Part shown: positions 45,577 to 54,418 of the stretch, one piece after another
Layout of the letters: each line of letters opens with the position of its first letter
Position numbering within the stretch: the stretch's first letter is position 1
Source of the DNA: Leisingera daeponensis DSM 23529
GTDB lineage: Bacteria > Pseudomonadota > Alphaproteobacteria > Rhodobacterales > Rhodobacteraceae
Assembly: GCF_000473145.1 (NCBI RefSeq)
Contig: NZ_KI421502.1
Span: 1 to 64,000, forward strand
Direction of reading: 5' to 3'
Length of the DNA stretch: 64,000 nucleotides
Translations under genes and position numbers: made by a program
The notes under the pieces: model-generated
The model's input: only the letters and a program-made list of their open reading frames with translations
What the model was told of the DNA's origin: nothing
Databases searched by the model: none

Positions 45577-46355
45577 GCGGGCCTCCAGGTCTGAAGATCG
45601 GTGAGAATATTGGTGAGATGGGCGCGCAGGGCTTCCGCGCGCTCCGGCAGATAGGTCCAGGGCGGGCTTTCCTGGCAGTAGGTGGCCTGCGCCAGCTCCA
45701 TCTGGATGGCGTGATAGCCTTCGCCGGGCCGCCCGTAGTGGCGGGTGGTCCAGCCGCCCTTGAAGCGCCCGTTGAGGGTGGAGGTATAGCCCTCCGCCGC
45801 CTCGCAATGGGCCACGGTCAGCGCCTCGATGGCAGGATCGCAGGTTTCGCCCATGTTGGTGCCGACGTTGAAATCCGGCAGGCGGCCCTCGAACAGAAAC
45901 GGGATGTCGCCGCGGATCGAGTGGCAATCGTAGAGGATGGCAAAGCCGTGGAGTGCCTTCACCCGCTCCAGCTCTGCCGCCAGCGCCGTGTGGTACGGCG
46001 CGTGATAGGCCGCGCGGCGGCGGGTGATTTCCGCCTCATCCGGCTCCCTGCCCTCCTGCCAGACAGGCAGCCCGTCGAAATCGGTCATCGGCACCAGAGT
46101 GGTGGTGTTCTGCCCGGGATAGAGGCTGATACCGGCGGGATCGCGGTTCACGTCGATCACATAGCGGTGGATGGGGGTGCGCACGGTTGTTACCTCCTCC
46201 ACCAGCGCGGAATACAGGTCATGGATATGCCAGTCGGTGTCGGCCAGCGCCCTGCCCGTCTCATTGAGGCACTCCCAGATCTCCGGCGGCACATCGGTGC
46301 CGGTGTGGGGCAGCCCCAGCACCAGCGGCGATGACCCTTGGGTGACGCCGATCAT
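45573..46355 (-). CDS. hutG: N-formylglutamate deformylase HutG
   Basis: This 260-residue protein belongs to the N-formylglutamate amidohydrolase family: [52 protein letters not shown], and [28 protein letters not shown]. It is unrelated to the arginase-type HutG. It yields glutamate and formate from N-formylglutamate. This branch needs a formiminoglutamate deiminase (HutF), which is not in the window. It has 4-bp overlaps on both sides. Confidence 0.92.
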   Translation of the reverse strand: MIGVTQGSSPLVLGLPHTGTDVPPEIWECLNETGRALADTDWHIHDLYSALVEEVTTVRTPIHRYVIDVNRDPAGISLYPGQNTTTLVPMTDFDGLPVWQEGREPDEAEITRRRAAYHAPYHTALAAELERVKALHGFAILYDCHSIRGDIPFLFEGRLPDFNVGTNMGETCDPAIEALTVAHCEAAEGYTSTLNGRFKGGWTTRHYGRPGEGYHAIQMELAQATYCQESPPWTYLPERAEALRAHLTNILTDLQTWRPA

Positions 46356-47875
46356 GCCGCCACCTTGACGCCCGCGGCGTCCGCGACGCGGCCTGCGCGG
46401 ACCATGGCGCTGGCAGCCTCAATATCCGGCGCCAGGTAACGGTCCTCCGCCAGCGCGGGGATCTCCTTGCGCAGCATCGCCAGAACGTCCTGCAGGCGGG
46501 CAGAGGTTTGCAGAGGCGCGCGCGCCTCGACGCCTTGCGCGGCGCAGAGCATTTCGACGCCCAGGATCACCGAGAGGTTGGCGTTCATCCGTCCCAGCCG
46601 CAGCGCACCGTGGGCGGCCATCGACACGTGGTCTTCCTGGTTTGCTGACGTTGGGGTTGAATCCGTCACGCAAGGATTCGCCAAATGCTTGTTTTCGCTC
46701 ATCAGCGCGGCGGTGGTCACCTCGGCGATCATGAAGCCGGAGTTCAGGCCCGGATCGGGCGTCAGGAAGGGCGGCAGGTCGTGGCTGAGGGTCGGGTCCA
46801 CCATCAAGGCCACCCGGCGCTGCGCGATGGCGCCGATCTCGGCCACGGCGAGCGCGATCTGGTCGGCGGCAAAGCCCACGTATTCGGCATGGAAATTGCC
46901 GCCGGAGACGATGCGCCCCTCGTTCACCAGCACCAGCGGGTTGTCGGTGACGGCGTTGGCCTCGATCTCCAGCGTTTTGGCGGCCATCCGCAGCACGTCC
47001 AGCGCCGCGCCCACCACCTGCGGCTGGCAGCGGATGCAATAGGGATCCTGCACCCGGGTGTCGCCCTCGCGGTGGCTTTCGCGGATTTCCGATCCGTCCA
47101 TGATCGCGCGCATCTCGCGGGCCACGTCGATCTGCCCGGCATGGCCGCGCAGGGTGTGAATGTCGGCCACCAGCGGCGCGGTGGAGCCCATGATGGCGTC
47201 GGTGGTGAGCGATGCAATCGCCATCGAGGCCTCTGCCATGCGCCAGGCGTCAAACAGCCCGGCCAGCGCGCAGGCGGTGGAGAACTGGGTGCCGTTGATC
47301 AGCCCCAGGCCTTCCTTGGGGCCGAGCACAATAGGCTCTAACCCGGCCTTTTTCAGCGCATCCGCGCTGGACATGCGGGTGCCCTCAAATGTGGCCTCCC
47401 CTGCCCCGATCATCGCCGCCGCCATATGCGCCAGCGGTGCCAGATCGCCGGAAGCGCCGACGGAGCCCTGCGACGGGATCACCGGCACGACGCCGCGTTC
47501 CAGCATCTGCTCGATCTGCTCGATCACCAGCCAGCGCACGCCCGACGCGCCGCGGCCCATCGACAAGAGCTTCAGCGTCATCATCAGCCGGGTCTTGTCC
47601 TCCGGCAGCGCCTCCCCTACCCCGCAGCAGTGGCTGAGGATCAGGTTGCGCTGCAGCGTGGCAGTGTCAGCCGGTGCGATCTTGGTCGAGGCAAGCTTGC
47701 CGAAACCGGTGTTGATGCCATAGACGGCCTCCTCACCGGCAGCGGCATCCGCCACCATTTTCGCAGCGGCCTCCACCGGTTCGCGGGCGGAGGCATCCAG
47801 CTTGGCCGGGGTCAGGTTGCGGTAGATATCTTCCAGCGTGGCAAGCGTTACCGTGCCGGGGATCATCTCGATCAT
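46352..47875 (-). CDS. hutH: Histidine ammonia-lyase HutH
   Basis: The 507-residue lyase has the MIO-forming Ala-Ser-Gly in [20 protein letters not shown] at about 140-160, GINTGFGKL and [10 protein letters not shown], matching histidine rather than phenylalanine lyases. It deaminates histidine to urocanate. It overlaps hutI by 4 bp. Confidence 0.95.
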   Translation of the reverse strand: MIEMIPGTVTLATLEDIYRNLTPAKLDASAREPVEAAAKMVADAAAGEEAVYGINTGFGKLASTKIAPADTATLQRNLILSHCCGVGEALPEDKTRLMMTLKLLSMGRGASGVRWLVIEQIEQMLERGVVPVIPSQGSVGASGDLAPLAHMAAAMIGAGEATFEGTRMSSADALKKAGLEPIVLGPKEGLGLINGTQFSTACALAGLFDAWRMAEASMAIASLTTDAIMGSTAPLVADIHTLRGHAGQIDVAREMRAIMDGSEIRESHREGDTRVQDPYCIRCQPQVVGAALDVLRMAAKTLEIEANAVTDNPLVLVNEGRIVSGGNFHAEYVGFAADQIALAVAEIGAIAQRRVALMVDPTLSHDLPPFLTPDPGLNSGFMIAEVTTAALMSENKHLANPCVTDSTPTSANQEDHVSMAAHGALRLGRMNANLSVILGVEMLCAAQGVEARAPLQTSARLQDVLAMLRKEIPALAEDRYLAPDIEAASAMVRAGRVADAAGVKVAA

Positions 47876-49080
47876 CGTTTTCCCTCATAGATACGGGTGT
47901 AAAGCGGGTTGAAGCCGATGCGGTAGGCGAGCTCAGCCGGCGTTTCCACGTCCCAGACCGCCAGATCGGCGCGCATACCGGCAGCGATCTGTCCCCGGTC
48001 CGCCAGCCCCAGCGCACGGGCTGCGTTGCGGGTGACGCCTGCCAGCGCCTCCTCCGGGGTCATCCGGAACAGGGTGCAGCCCATGTTCATGGTCAGCAGC
48101 AAGGAGGTCAGCGGCGAGGAGCCGGGGTTGCAGTCGGTCGCCAGCGCCATCGGCACGCCGTGGGCGCGGAAATGTTCAATCGGCGGCGCTTGCGTTTCGC
48201 GGATGGTGTAGAAGGCGCCGGGCAGGATCACCGCGACGGAGCCCGCGGCGGCCATCGCCCTGGCATCGTCCCCGGTGGCGTATTCCACATGATCGACTGA
48301 CAACGCGCCGTAGTCCGCGGCCAGCTTGGTGCCGCCCTGGTGGCTCAGCTGTTCGGCGTGCAGTTTCACCGGCAGGCCCAGTTCCTGCGCCACCTTGAAC
48401 ACCCGTTCGATCTGCGCAGGGGAAAACGCGATGTTTTCGCAGAAGCCGTCAACCGCATCCACCAGCCCCTCCGCATGGGCGGCGCGCAGGGCGGGGATGC
48501 AGACCTGATCGATGTAGGCATCGTCACGGCCCTTGTACTCGCCCGGCGTGGCATGGGCGCCAAGGAAGGTGGTCTTGACCGTCACCGGGCGCAATTCCCC
48601 CAGACGGCGGGCGGCGCGCAGCATGTTGAGTTCGGTGTCCAGATCCAGCCCGTAGCCGGATTTCACCTCTACCACGGTTGCGCCCTCGGCGATCAGCGCA
48701 TCCAGCCGCGGCAGCGCGCCCTGCACCAGATCCTCCTGCGATGCGGTGCGGGTGGCCGACACGGTGGAGACGATGCCGCCCCCTGCCCTTGCGACTTCCT
48801 CGTAAGACGCCCCATTGAGGCGCATCTCGAACTCCATCGCGCGGTTGCCGCCAAAGACGATATGGGTGTGGCAGTCGATCAGACCCGGCGTGACCAGCCG
48901 CCCGCCCTGGCTGCGCTGCTCCCACGGAAAATTGTCAGCTGACAATTTTTCCCGCGGCCCGGCCCAGACGATGCTGCCGTCCGAAACCGCGACGGCCCCG
49001 TCCTCAATCAGGCCATAAGGCGTGTCTGAACCGGCCATCGTGGCCAGCCGGGCGTCTGTCAGAACGTAGTTCCCTGTCAC
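47872..49080 (-). CDS. hutI: Imidazolonepropionase HutI, with parS-like palindrome inside the coding sequence
   Basis: The 402-residue amidohydrolase has metal His residues in [63 protein letters not shown] and a late [11 protein letters not shown]. It starts with GTG at 49080 after GGGGGGA. A 22-bp perfect palindrome (48928-48949) is read in frame as Lys-Leu-Ser-Ala-Asp-Asn-Phe, in the loop before [15 protein letters not shown], where family members vary. It is the first gene of the hut operon. Confidence 0.93.
   Translation of the reverse strand: MTGNYVLTDARLATMAGSDTPYGLIEDGAVAVSDGSIVWAGPREKLSADNFPWEQRSQGGRLVTPGLIDCHTHIVFGGNRAMEFEMRLNGASYEEVARAGGGIVSTVSATRTASQEDLVQGALPRLDALIAEGATVVEVKSGYGLDLDTELNMLRAARRLGELRPVTVKTTFLGAHATPGEYKGRDDAYIDQVCIPALRAAHAEGLVDAVDGFCENIAFSPAQIERVFKVAQELGLPVKLHAEQLSHQGGTKLAADYGALSVDHVEYATGDDARAMAAAGSVAVILPGAFYTIRETQAPPIEHFRAHGVPMALATDCNPGSSPLTSLLLTMNMGCTLFRMTPEEALAGVTRNAARALGLADRGQIAAGMRADLAVWDVETPAELAYRIGFNPLYTRIYEGKR
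48928..48949. repeat. parS-like palindrome inside hutI
   Basis: A 22-bp perfect palindrome with core TTGTCAGCTGACAA flanked by AAAA/TTTT, identical over 22 bp to the copy at the end of repC. It is in frame in hutI. Confidence 0.8.
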
Positions 49081-49137
49081 GGAATCCCCCCGAGTCGCTG
49101 TGGTGCTGGTTTGGCATTAAGCTACTCATTTAGGATA

Positions 49138-49153
49138 TTATGTCTAGTCATAA
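49138..49153. promoter_or_regulatory. Candidate hut operator/promoter region
   Basis: TTATGTCTAGTCATAA, a 16-bp dyad with a single mismatched pair, lies 58 bp ahead of the hutI start in the only AT-rich part of the gap. It could bind a HutC-type repressor, but no hutC is in the window. Confidence 0.45.
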
Positions 49154-49197
49154 AATCGCAAGACCGCGTGCGCTTCCGGCCGCAGCCTGCCCCCCCT

Positions 49198-50511
49198 TTA
49201 GCGGGGATACCGCGGATGCAGATCGTCGATGATGATCGGATGCGCGTGCGGCGCGGCCCCCCGCAGGTGCGGATGGTCGGCTGGCAAATCCGGATGGCTG
49301 TGCGCAACCGGTGCGGCGCTGTCGCGGGGCCACAGGCGCTGTGCGGCAAACAGCCCTGCTGCGGCCAGAAGCGCCAGCACCAGCATCGCTGCCGCCCCGC
49401 CCCAGGCGGCCATCAGCCAGGCCGACAGCGGATAGAACAGCAGCCAGCAGGCGTGCGACAGGGTGAACTGCGCGGCAAAGATCGCGGGCCGGTCCGCCGC
49501 ATGGGCCGAGCGCGCCAGCAGCCGCCCCGAGGGCGTCAGCACCGCCGACCAGCCAACGCCGATCACCGCCCAGCCGATTGCCAGCCGTGCAAAGGTCAGC
49601 GGCGCGGCAAAGGCCGCCAGCGCCAGGATGGCCATGGCGGCGATGCCCAGCCCTGCCCCGGCCAGCATCACGGTCCGGTCCGGCAGCCGCTCCAGCAGCC
49701 GCGGCAGCAGCATGGCCGACAGCATCGAGCCGCCGCCGAACGCCGCCAGCGCCAGCGCGACGGAGCTTTCAGGCAGGGTCATGCCCGCACGCACCAGCAC
49801 CACCGTGTTGACGATCACCATCGCGCCGATGGCCGACACCACCCAGTTCAGCGCCAGAAGCCCGCGCAGCCGCGGTGTCTTGAGGTAATTGCGGATGCCG
49901 CGGGTCGTGCGCTCCCAGACCGGGCGCGGCGCCTTGGGCGCGGGCGACGGCAGCACGATTGTCAGCAGCAGCAGCGCCGATCCGGCGAACCCCGCCGCGG
50001 TGCCCCAGAACAGAGTGCCGGAACTGACCACCAGCAGCAGCGCCGCGGCCAGCATCGGGCTGGCCAGGCTCTCCAGCTCAAACGCCAGCCGCGACAGCGA
50101 CAGCGCCTGGGTGTATTCCTTCTCATCGGTCAGCACATCGGGGATCGAGGCCTGGAACGCGGGCGTGAACCCGGCAGAGGCGGATTGCAGCACGAAGATC
50201 AGCACATAGACCTGCCAGACCTCGCTGACGAACGGCAGGCAAACCGCCACCGCCATCCGCACCAGATCCAAGCCGATCAGCATTGTCCGCCGGTCCGCCT
50301 GTTCCGCCCAGGCGGCCGCGATCGGGGCCACGGTGACATAGGCCACCATCTTGATCGTCAGCGCGGTGCCCAGCACCAGCCCGGCGCGGTCGCCCGCCAG
50401 GTCAAAGGCCAGCAGCCCAAGCGCCACGGTCGCCAGGCCGGTGCCGGTCAGCGCCACGATCTGGGCCAGGAACAGATGCCGGTAAGTCCGGTTCTTCAGG
50501 ATGGAGAGCAT
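49198..50511 (-). CDS. MFS transporter (MFS_3/EntS-like) with histidine-rich C-terminal tail
   Basis: The 437-residue protein has about 12 membrane helices. RHLFLAQIVALTGTGLATVALGLLAFDLAG near the N-terminus is typical of the MFS_3 exporters (EntS-like). The cytoplasmic loop ADRRTMLIGLDLVR is also present. The last ~33 residues contain seven His (HSHPDLPADHPHL, PHAHP), which look metal-binding. The start at 50511 (MLSILKNRTYRHLF) is preferred over 50577. It lies between hut and the plasmid region on the same strand. Exported substrate unknown; a metal or metallophore is possible. Confidence 0.82.
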   Translation of the reverse strand: MLSILKNRTYRHLFLAQIVALTGTGLATVALGLLAFDLAGDRAGLVLGTALTIKMVAYVTVAPIAAAWAEQADRRTMLIGLDLVRMAVAVCLPFVSEVWQVYVLIFVLQSASAGFTPAFQASIPDVLTDEKEYTQALSLSRLAFELESLASPMLAAALLLVVSSGTLFWGTAAGFAGSALLLLTIVLPSPAPKAPRPVWERTTRGIRNYLKTPRLRGLLALNWVVSAIGAMVIVNTVVLVRAGMTLPESSVALALAAFGGGSMLSAMLLPRLLERLPDRTVMLAGAGLGIAAMAILALAAFAAPLTFARLAIGWAVIGVGWSAVLTPSGRLLARSAHAADRPAIFAAQFTLSHACWLLFYPLSAWLMAAWGGAAAMLVLALLAAAGLFAAQRLWPRDSAAPVAHSHPDLPADHPHLRGAAPHAHPIIIDDLHPRYPR

Positions 50512-50611
50512 GGGCCACTGGGTCCTCGGGCTGGGAGCGTTGCCGCCACTGTGGCCGGAGGCCAGTGGCAAAAGCAACGGCCCGGACCACCGGAACGCCG
50601 CGGCAGAGAAA

Positions 50612-50629
50612 AATTGTCAGCTGACAATT
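50612..50629. repeat. parS-like palindrome, copy downstream of repC (1)
   Basis: An 18-bp perfect palindrome, AA-TTGTCAGCTGACAA-TT, 243 bp beyond the repC stop. The 360-bp gap 50512-50871 holds no credible gene, only this palindrome and its neighbours. Confidence 0.8.
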
Positions 50630-50733
50630 ATTGGAGTCCAAGCGTGTGCTGGCGCTGAGCGCGGGCGGCGGCTGGCTGCGAAACCGCTTGGGAATGACCC
50701 GTGTGAGCGGCAGGCGCCGCCAGAAACAGCCGG

Positions 50734-50751
50734 AATTGTCAGCTGACAATT
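50734..50751. repeat. parS-like palindrome, copy downstream of repC (2)
   Basis: An identical 18-bp palindrome, 122 bp from the previous copy and 133 bp from the next (core to core). Confidence 0.8.
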
Positions 50752-50864
50752 TTTCATAGGCAGACGATGCGAGCCGAGGTCAGCAGGACCGCGGGCAGGG
50801 CGCGCATCATCCCGCAGAAGCGCCATTGGGCTTTGCAGACCCTTCGCAATCCCGCACCCGGCAG

Positions 50865-50886
50865 AAAATTGTCAGCTGACAATTTT
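50865..50886. repeat. parS-like palindrome overlapping the repC stop codon
   Basis: A 22-bp perfect palindrome identical to the copy in hutI. The repC TGA (50872-50874) is inside it. Confidence 0.82.
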
Positions 50887-52011
50887 CGCCCCGGCACCCC
50901 TTTGCAGCAGCGCATCCAGCATCGGCTTGGTCGAAAACTGACCGGCCCGCGCCTTCTGCGCCAGCCGCCGCAGATAGGCGCCCGGGCTGCGGATGGTGCC
51001 CAGCTTCTCCAGTATGCACATGACCGCTGTTGCCGCGTCCCTGCGGCCCATGGCGGCGCGTGCATCGCTCAGCACGGGCATTGCGATCCCCATCATCGGT
51101 GACAGCTTCTCGGCAATCCGGTCGGCATCCTGCCAGCTTCGCAATCCGCCGGGGTAGTAGCTTTGCACTTCCGGGCAGGCCCGCAGAACCGTGGTGAGGC
51201 CATTGTCATTCTCAGCCTTTTCCCGGGCTGTGTCTGCACCGTCCGAGGGGCCTTGGGGGGCTGCGGCCTGCGCCGCTTCAGAGTCAGAATCTTTTTTTAT
51301 TGAATACTGTATGTGCCGCTCATTCTGGCCGGTGCTGCCGCTCATTTCGCGTGCAGGCAGCCGGGAAGGCTGCGGCGTCTCCTCCGGTGTCCGGCTGGCA
51401 ATTTCGTCGCGCAGCGTTTCAGCCATCCGAGCCAGCTCCGCCGCGCAGGGTTTGCGGCGCAGCAGCTTGCGGGCGGTGTCCAGCAGCTCCGCAGCGCCGT
51501 CTGCCAGGTCCAACAGCTGCTGGCGCAGCACGGCCACCCGGTCACGCATAACCGCCAAACGCTCGGCGCGGGCCTTGGCCTCCAGCGCGGCGTCAAAGAT
51601 CTGGCTGGCGTGGCGGGCGAGGGGAGACAGGTCGAAGCCGAAGGCCAGCGCCGTGTCCTCGCCGCTGCGGCGGGCATAGCGCTTGCGGTTGGGGCTGTTC
51701 TTCCGGCTGACAATGCCAATGCGGGTGAGGGCGGCCAGATGGCGGCGCAGGGTGCTTTCGGGCATCCCGTTCAAGCGCTCCATCAGCTTGCGGTTCGACG
51801 GGAACACGATGGCGCTGTCCGGGTCCGCGGGCAGGGCGCGCTCCGGGAAGAAGGTGAGCAGGGCCTTCAGCACCCCAAGGGTGCGGTGGCTGAGTTCGAA
51901 TTCCGCGGCGGCGTGCGTCAGCGCAGCCAGAAGGTCCCACTTGTCGTGAGTACCTGCCAGCCGGCCGCACGGATCCTGCCGCCCAAATGCGATTTGGGAC
52001 GCCTTTTCCAT
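50872..52011 (-). CDS. repC: Plasmid replication initiator RepC
   Basis: The 379-residue protein matches the RepC family of repABC plasmids. The N-terminus MEKASQIAFGRQDPCGR is followed by KWDLLAALTHAAAEFELSHRTLGVLKALLTFFPE, then the winged-helix SNRKLMERLNGMPESTLRRHLAALTRIGIVSRKNSPNRKRYARR. The C-terminal domain has AVMCILEKLGTIRSPGAYLRRLAQKARAGQFS. RepC starts replication at an origin inside its own gene. I chose ATG 52011; a GTG at 52068 would add 19 residues inside the antisense-RNA promoter. It is the last gene of repABC and ends in a parS-like palindrome. Confidence 0.92.
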   Translation of the reverse strand: MEKASQIAFGRQDPCGRLAGTHDKWDLLAALTHAAAEFELSHRTLGVLKALLTFFPERALPADPDSAIVFPSNRKLMERLNGMPESTLRRHLAALTRIGIVSRKNSPNRKRYARRSGEDTALAFGFDLSPLARHASQIFDAALEAKARAERLAVMRDRVAVLRQQLLDLADGAAELLDTARKLLRRKPCAAELARMAETLRDEIASRTPEETPQPSRLPAREMSGSTGQNERHIQYSIKKDSDSEAAQAAAPQGPSDGADTAREKAENDNGLTTVLRACPEVQSYYPGGLRSWQDADRIAEKLSPMMGIAMPVLSDARAAMGRRDAATAVMCILEKLGTIRSPGAYLRRLAQKARAGQFSTKPMLDALLQRGAGAKIVS

Positions 52012-52061
52012 GATTTTTTCACGAAAGACAAAAAATACCCGCCCCTGTGCGGCGCACAGAG

Positions 52062-52091
52062 TTGACACTGACGAGTCTGAAGGGCTATTCC
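52062..52091 (+). promoter_or_regulatory. Candidate promoter of the repABC antisense RNA
   Basis: TTGACA (52062-52067) and TATTCC (52086-52091) with 18-bp spacing point away from repC toward repB on the opposite strand. This is where the counter-transcribed RNA promoter lies in known repABC operons. Confidence 0.6.
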
Positions 52092-52097
52092 AAAGGT

Positions 52098-52151
52098 GCT
52101 AAATCTGAGAACGGCCTTCTGGGATGTAATGTCCTGGGGGGCTTTTCTTTT
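52098..52151 (+). ncRNA. Candidate counter-transcribed antisense RNA (incA type) between repB and repC
   Basis: About 54 nt downstream of the promoter end in a terminator-like structure. The stem is GCCTTCTGGGA (52114-52124) with TCCTGGGGGGC (52132-52142), pairing fully if G-U pairs are allowed, with a 7-nt loop and then TTTTCTTTT (52143-52151). It is antisense to the repC leader. The length and position agree with the antisense RNAs that limit repC expression in characterised repABC plasmids. Confidence 0.7.
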
Positions 52152-52191
52152 GCCTGCTACGTGCCTCCTGTCCTGTTTTCTCTGCTCTTGC

Positions 52192-53166
52192 TCAGTCTTC
52201 CGGCTGCTCGGGCTGGTCTTGCTGCCAGCGGCCGTGAAGCTCTGCCATGATCTCTTCCGCGTTGGCGTCGAACCAGGCGTCAAAGCCCGGCGCGTCCTTG
52301 GCGGCGATCGTCAGGGTGATCCCCTTGGCGGTGGTCTTGATGCCCGCGACCTCAGCGCCGTTGCTGCCGGGCAGGGGGCGCGACTTCGGCGGGGCAGGGG
52401 CCGGTTTGACCTCCTGCGGCACGTCCTGGGCGTGTTTCAGAACGGCCTCGAACCGGCCGTCGGAATCAAAGGTCGTGAAATCGGGCCGGTTCGTCCGGGT
52501 GATTGCCCGGGACCGTGCCGCGGGATCGTCGAACAGCTTGACCAGCATCATCCAGCGGTCGCGGCCGATGCCGGGGGCAGAGCCGATTGCCCGCAGGAAG
52601 GGCAGATCAAAGGCGGTGCCGACCTTGAGCATCCGCGACACCATCGGCAGGTCGATGGACAGCGCGGCGGCAATTGTCTGCCGTCCATAGCCATCGGCCT
52701 GCAACTGCGCCGCAAAGGCGGCCTTTTCGATAAAGCTGAGGTCCTGGCGCGAGGTGTTTTCCTGGCCCTGCGCCATCACCAGCGCGTGGTCGTCCAGCTG
52801 CCGCACCATCGCCTTGACGGGCAGGCCCAGCTCGCGCAGCGCCTTCAGGCGGCGGCGGCCATAGACGATTTCAAACCGCCCCGGCGTCTTGGAGTGCGGC
52901 CGCAGCAGCACCGGCACCTGCTGGCCATAGGTCTTCAGGCTGTCCTTCAGCTGGTTGAAGGCCGCGCCGTCCATGCCCAGCCGGTCCTCGTAGCCGGCGT
53001 CGTCGATCAGGGCCGTGTCGATTTCCTGCACCGCGCTTTCCTGCAGCTTGCTGAGCGAGGATTGCAGCGCCCCGACCGCGCCGCGCGGCATCATCTTGGG
53101 TTTCGGCCCGCCAGCGGATGCTGCCGGGCTGCTGAGTGCCGTGCTGAGAATGCCTTTGCGTGCCAT
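52192..53166 (-). CDS. repB: Plasmid partition protein RepB (ParB family)
   Basis: The 324-residue protein has the ParB N-terminal region QVPVLLRPHSKTPGRFEIVYGRRRLKALRELGLPVKAMVRQLDD with the GRRR motif. ENTSRQDLSFIEKAAFAAQLQ follows, with a helix-turn-helix GYGRQTIAAALSIDLPMVSRMLKVG that would bind parS. The start at 53166 is in an ATGA overlap with repA. RepB binds centromere-like sites and, with RepA, segregates the replicon. Five identical palindromes in the window are its likely targets. Confidence 0.92.
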   Translation of the reverse strand: MARKGILSTALSSPAASAGGPKPKMMPRGAVGALQSSLSKLQESAVQEIDTALIDDAGYEDRLGMDGAAFNQLKDSLKTYGQQVPVLLRPHSKTPGRFEIVYGRRRLKALRELGLPVKAMVRQLDDHALVMAQGQENTSRQDLSFIEKAAFAAQLQADGYGRQTIAAALSIDLPMVSRMLKVGTAFDLPFLRAIGSAPGIGRDRWMMLVKLFDDPAARSRAITRTNRPDFTTFDSDGRFEAVLKHAQDVPQEVKPAPAPPKSRPLPGSNGAEVAGIKTTAKGITLTIAAKDAPGFDAWFDANAEEIMAELHGRWQQDQPEQPED

Positions 53167-54341
53167 CAACGCCTCCATGCTTGTTGAAGGAGCGATTCTA
53201 TTTCATCGTTAACTTGATTCAGTGAATCGACCGCACGGTCATAGGTTGACCTGTGAAACTGGGATCTTTCGACCTCATAGACCGTCTGCTGGGTCAGGCC
53301 CGCGTCGGAAATCGCGGTGGATTTCAGCATCGGGGCGACCATGACCTCCTCGCCGAACAATTGCCGCAGGAATGCAACCACCTGTTGCTGCGGGCCGTCG
53401 TTCGGCTCGTACCGGTTGATCAGGAAGCGCAGGAAATCGAACTCCAGCGCTGCGCCTGCGTTGGACACCACGTCCAGCAGCTCGGCTGACATCTGCAGGA
53501 ACTGCGACATAGACGCGATGTCGAGCATGTTCGGCACCACGGTGATGATCACGCCGGTCGAGGCGCAGAGCGCCGACATGGTGAGATAGCCGAGCTGCGG
53601 CGGGCAGTCGAAGATGATCACGTCGTAATCGGCCTCGACCTCCTCCAGCGCCGCGGCCATGCGCGAAAAGAACGCGGGCTGCACGTTGTGGATCAGCGCC
53701 TGCGGCGTCTCATGCTCGAATTCCTGCAGGATCAGACCGCCCGGCGCCAGGTCCAGGCCGGTGAAATAGGTTTGCTGGATGATCTGGCGCAGGGGCAGGG
53801 GGTCATCATAGCGGATTGCGTCGTAAATCGTCCCTGTTTCGAGGAAATCGACCTCTGGCCGGTAGCCGAAAAGCGTCGTCAGCGACGCCTGAGGGTCGAT
53901 ATCCACCGCCAGCACCCGGTAGCCCTTGAGCGCCAGCCGCTGCGCGGTATGGATGGACGAGGTGGTCTTGCCCGAGCCGCCTTTGAAGTTCAGGAAGGAC
54001 AGCACCTGCACCTTGTCGCCCTCGCGGCGGCCGCGCAGGTAGGTGCCCGGCGTCTTGGCCGAGGCATCCAGGATCTTGCGCATCTCCAGCAGATCGGCGG
54101 CGGAATAATGGCGCCGCCCGCCCGGTGTGGTGTGAACCTCGGGAAGTTTTCCGTCAAAATGCAGCTTGCGCAGAAAACTGGAGGAAATGCCCAGCATCTC
54201 CGCCGCTTCCCCGGGGCTGAACAGCCGCAGCTCCTTCCTTGCATCCGGCGCAAAACTCGCCAGCATATGGCTGTTGAGGGCCGCACTTAGGTTCTCCGCG
54301 TTTTCGCGGATTCGCTGATTGATGTGGAGTGCTACTGCCAA
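53166..54341 (-). CDS. repA: Plasmid partition ATPase RepA (ParA family)
   Basis: The 391-residue protein has a MerR-like N-terminal helix-turn-helix (SPGEAAEMLGISSSFLRKLHFDGKLPEVHTTPGGRRHYSAADL). A ParA ATPase domain follows with the deviant Walker A FKGGSGKTTS at about residue 118, switch DIDPQASLT and Walker B VIIFDCPPQLG. The start codon is TTG at 54341 after GAGGG; the next ATG is at residue 26. RepA also represses the repABC promoter upstream. An inverted repeat at 54361-54418 is a candidate operator. Confidence 0.92.
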   Translation of the reverse strand: MAVALHINQRIRENAENLSAALNSHMLASFAPDARKELRLFSPGEAAEMLGISSSFLRKLHFDGKLPEVHTTPGGRRHYSAADLLEMRKILDASAKTPGTYLRGRREGDKVQVLSFLNFKGGSGKTTSSIHTAQRLALKGYRVLAVDIDPQASLTTLFGYRPEVDFLETGTIYDAIRYDDPLPLRQIIQQTYFTGLDLAPGGLILQEFEHETPQALIHNVQPAFFSRMAAALEEVEADYDVIIFDCPPQLGYLTMSALCASTGVIITVVPNMLDIASMSQFLQMSAELLDVVSNAGAALEFDFLRFLINRYEPNDGPQQQVVAFLRQLFGEEVMVAPMLKSTAISDAGLTQQTVYEVERSQFHRSTYDRAVDSLNQVNDEIESLLQQAWRR

Positions 54342-54360
54342 CTGCTGCCCTCTCGGTAGT

Positions 54361-54418
54361 AACGCTGTTTTGCGTCAGCGCCTTATTTATCGTTTCTATA
54401 CGCAATGCGAACAGCGTT
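54361..54418 (-). promoter_or_regulatory. Inverted repeat in the repABC promoter region
   Basis: AACGCTGTT (54361-54369) and AACAGCGTT (54410-54418) are perfect inverted arms 40 bp apart. They have TTGCGT/ACGCAA partial inner arms and an AT-rich centre that could hold the -10 of the repA promoter. Confidence 0.55.
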
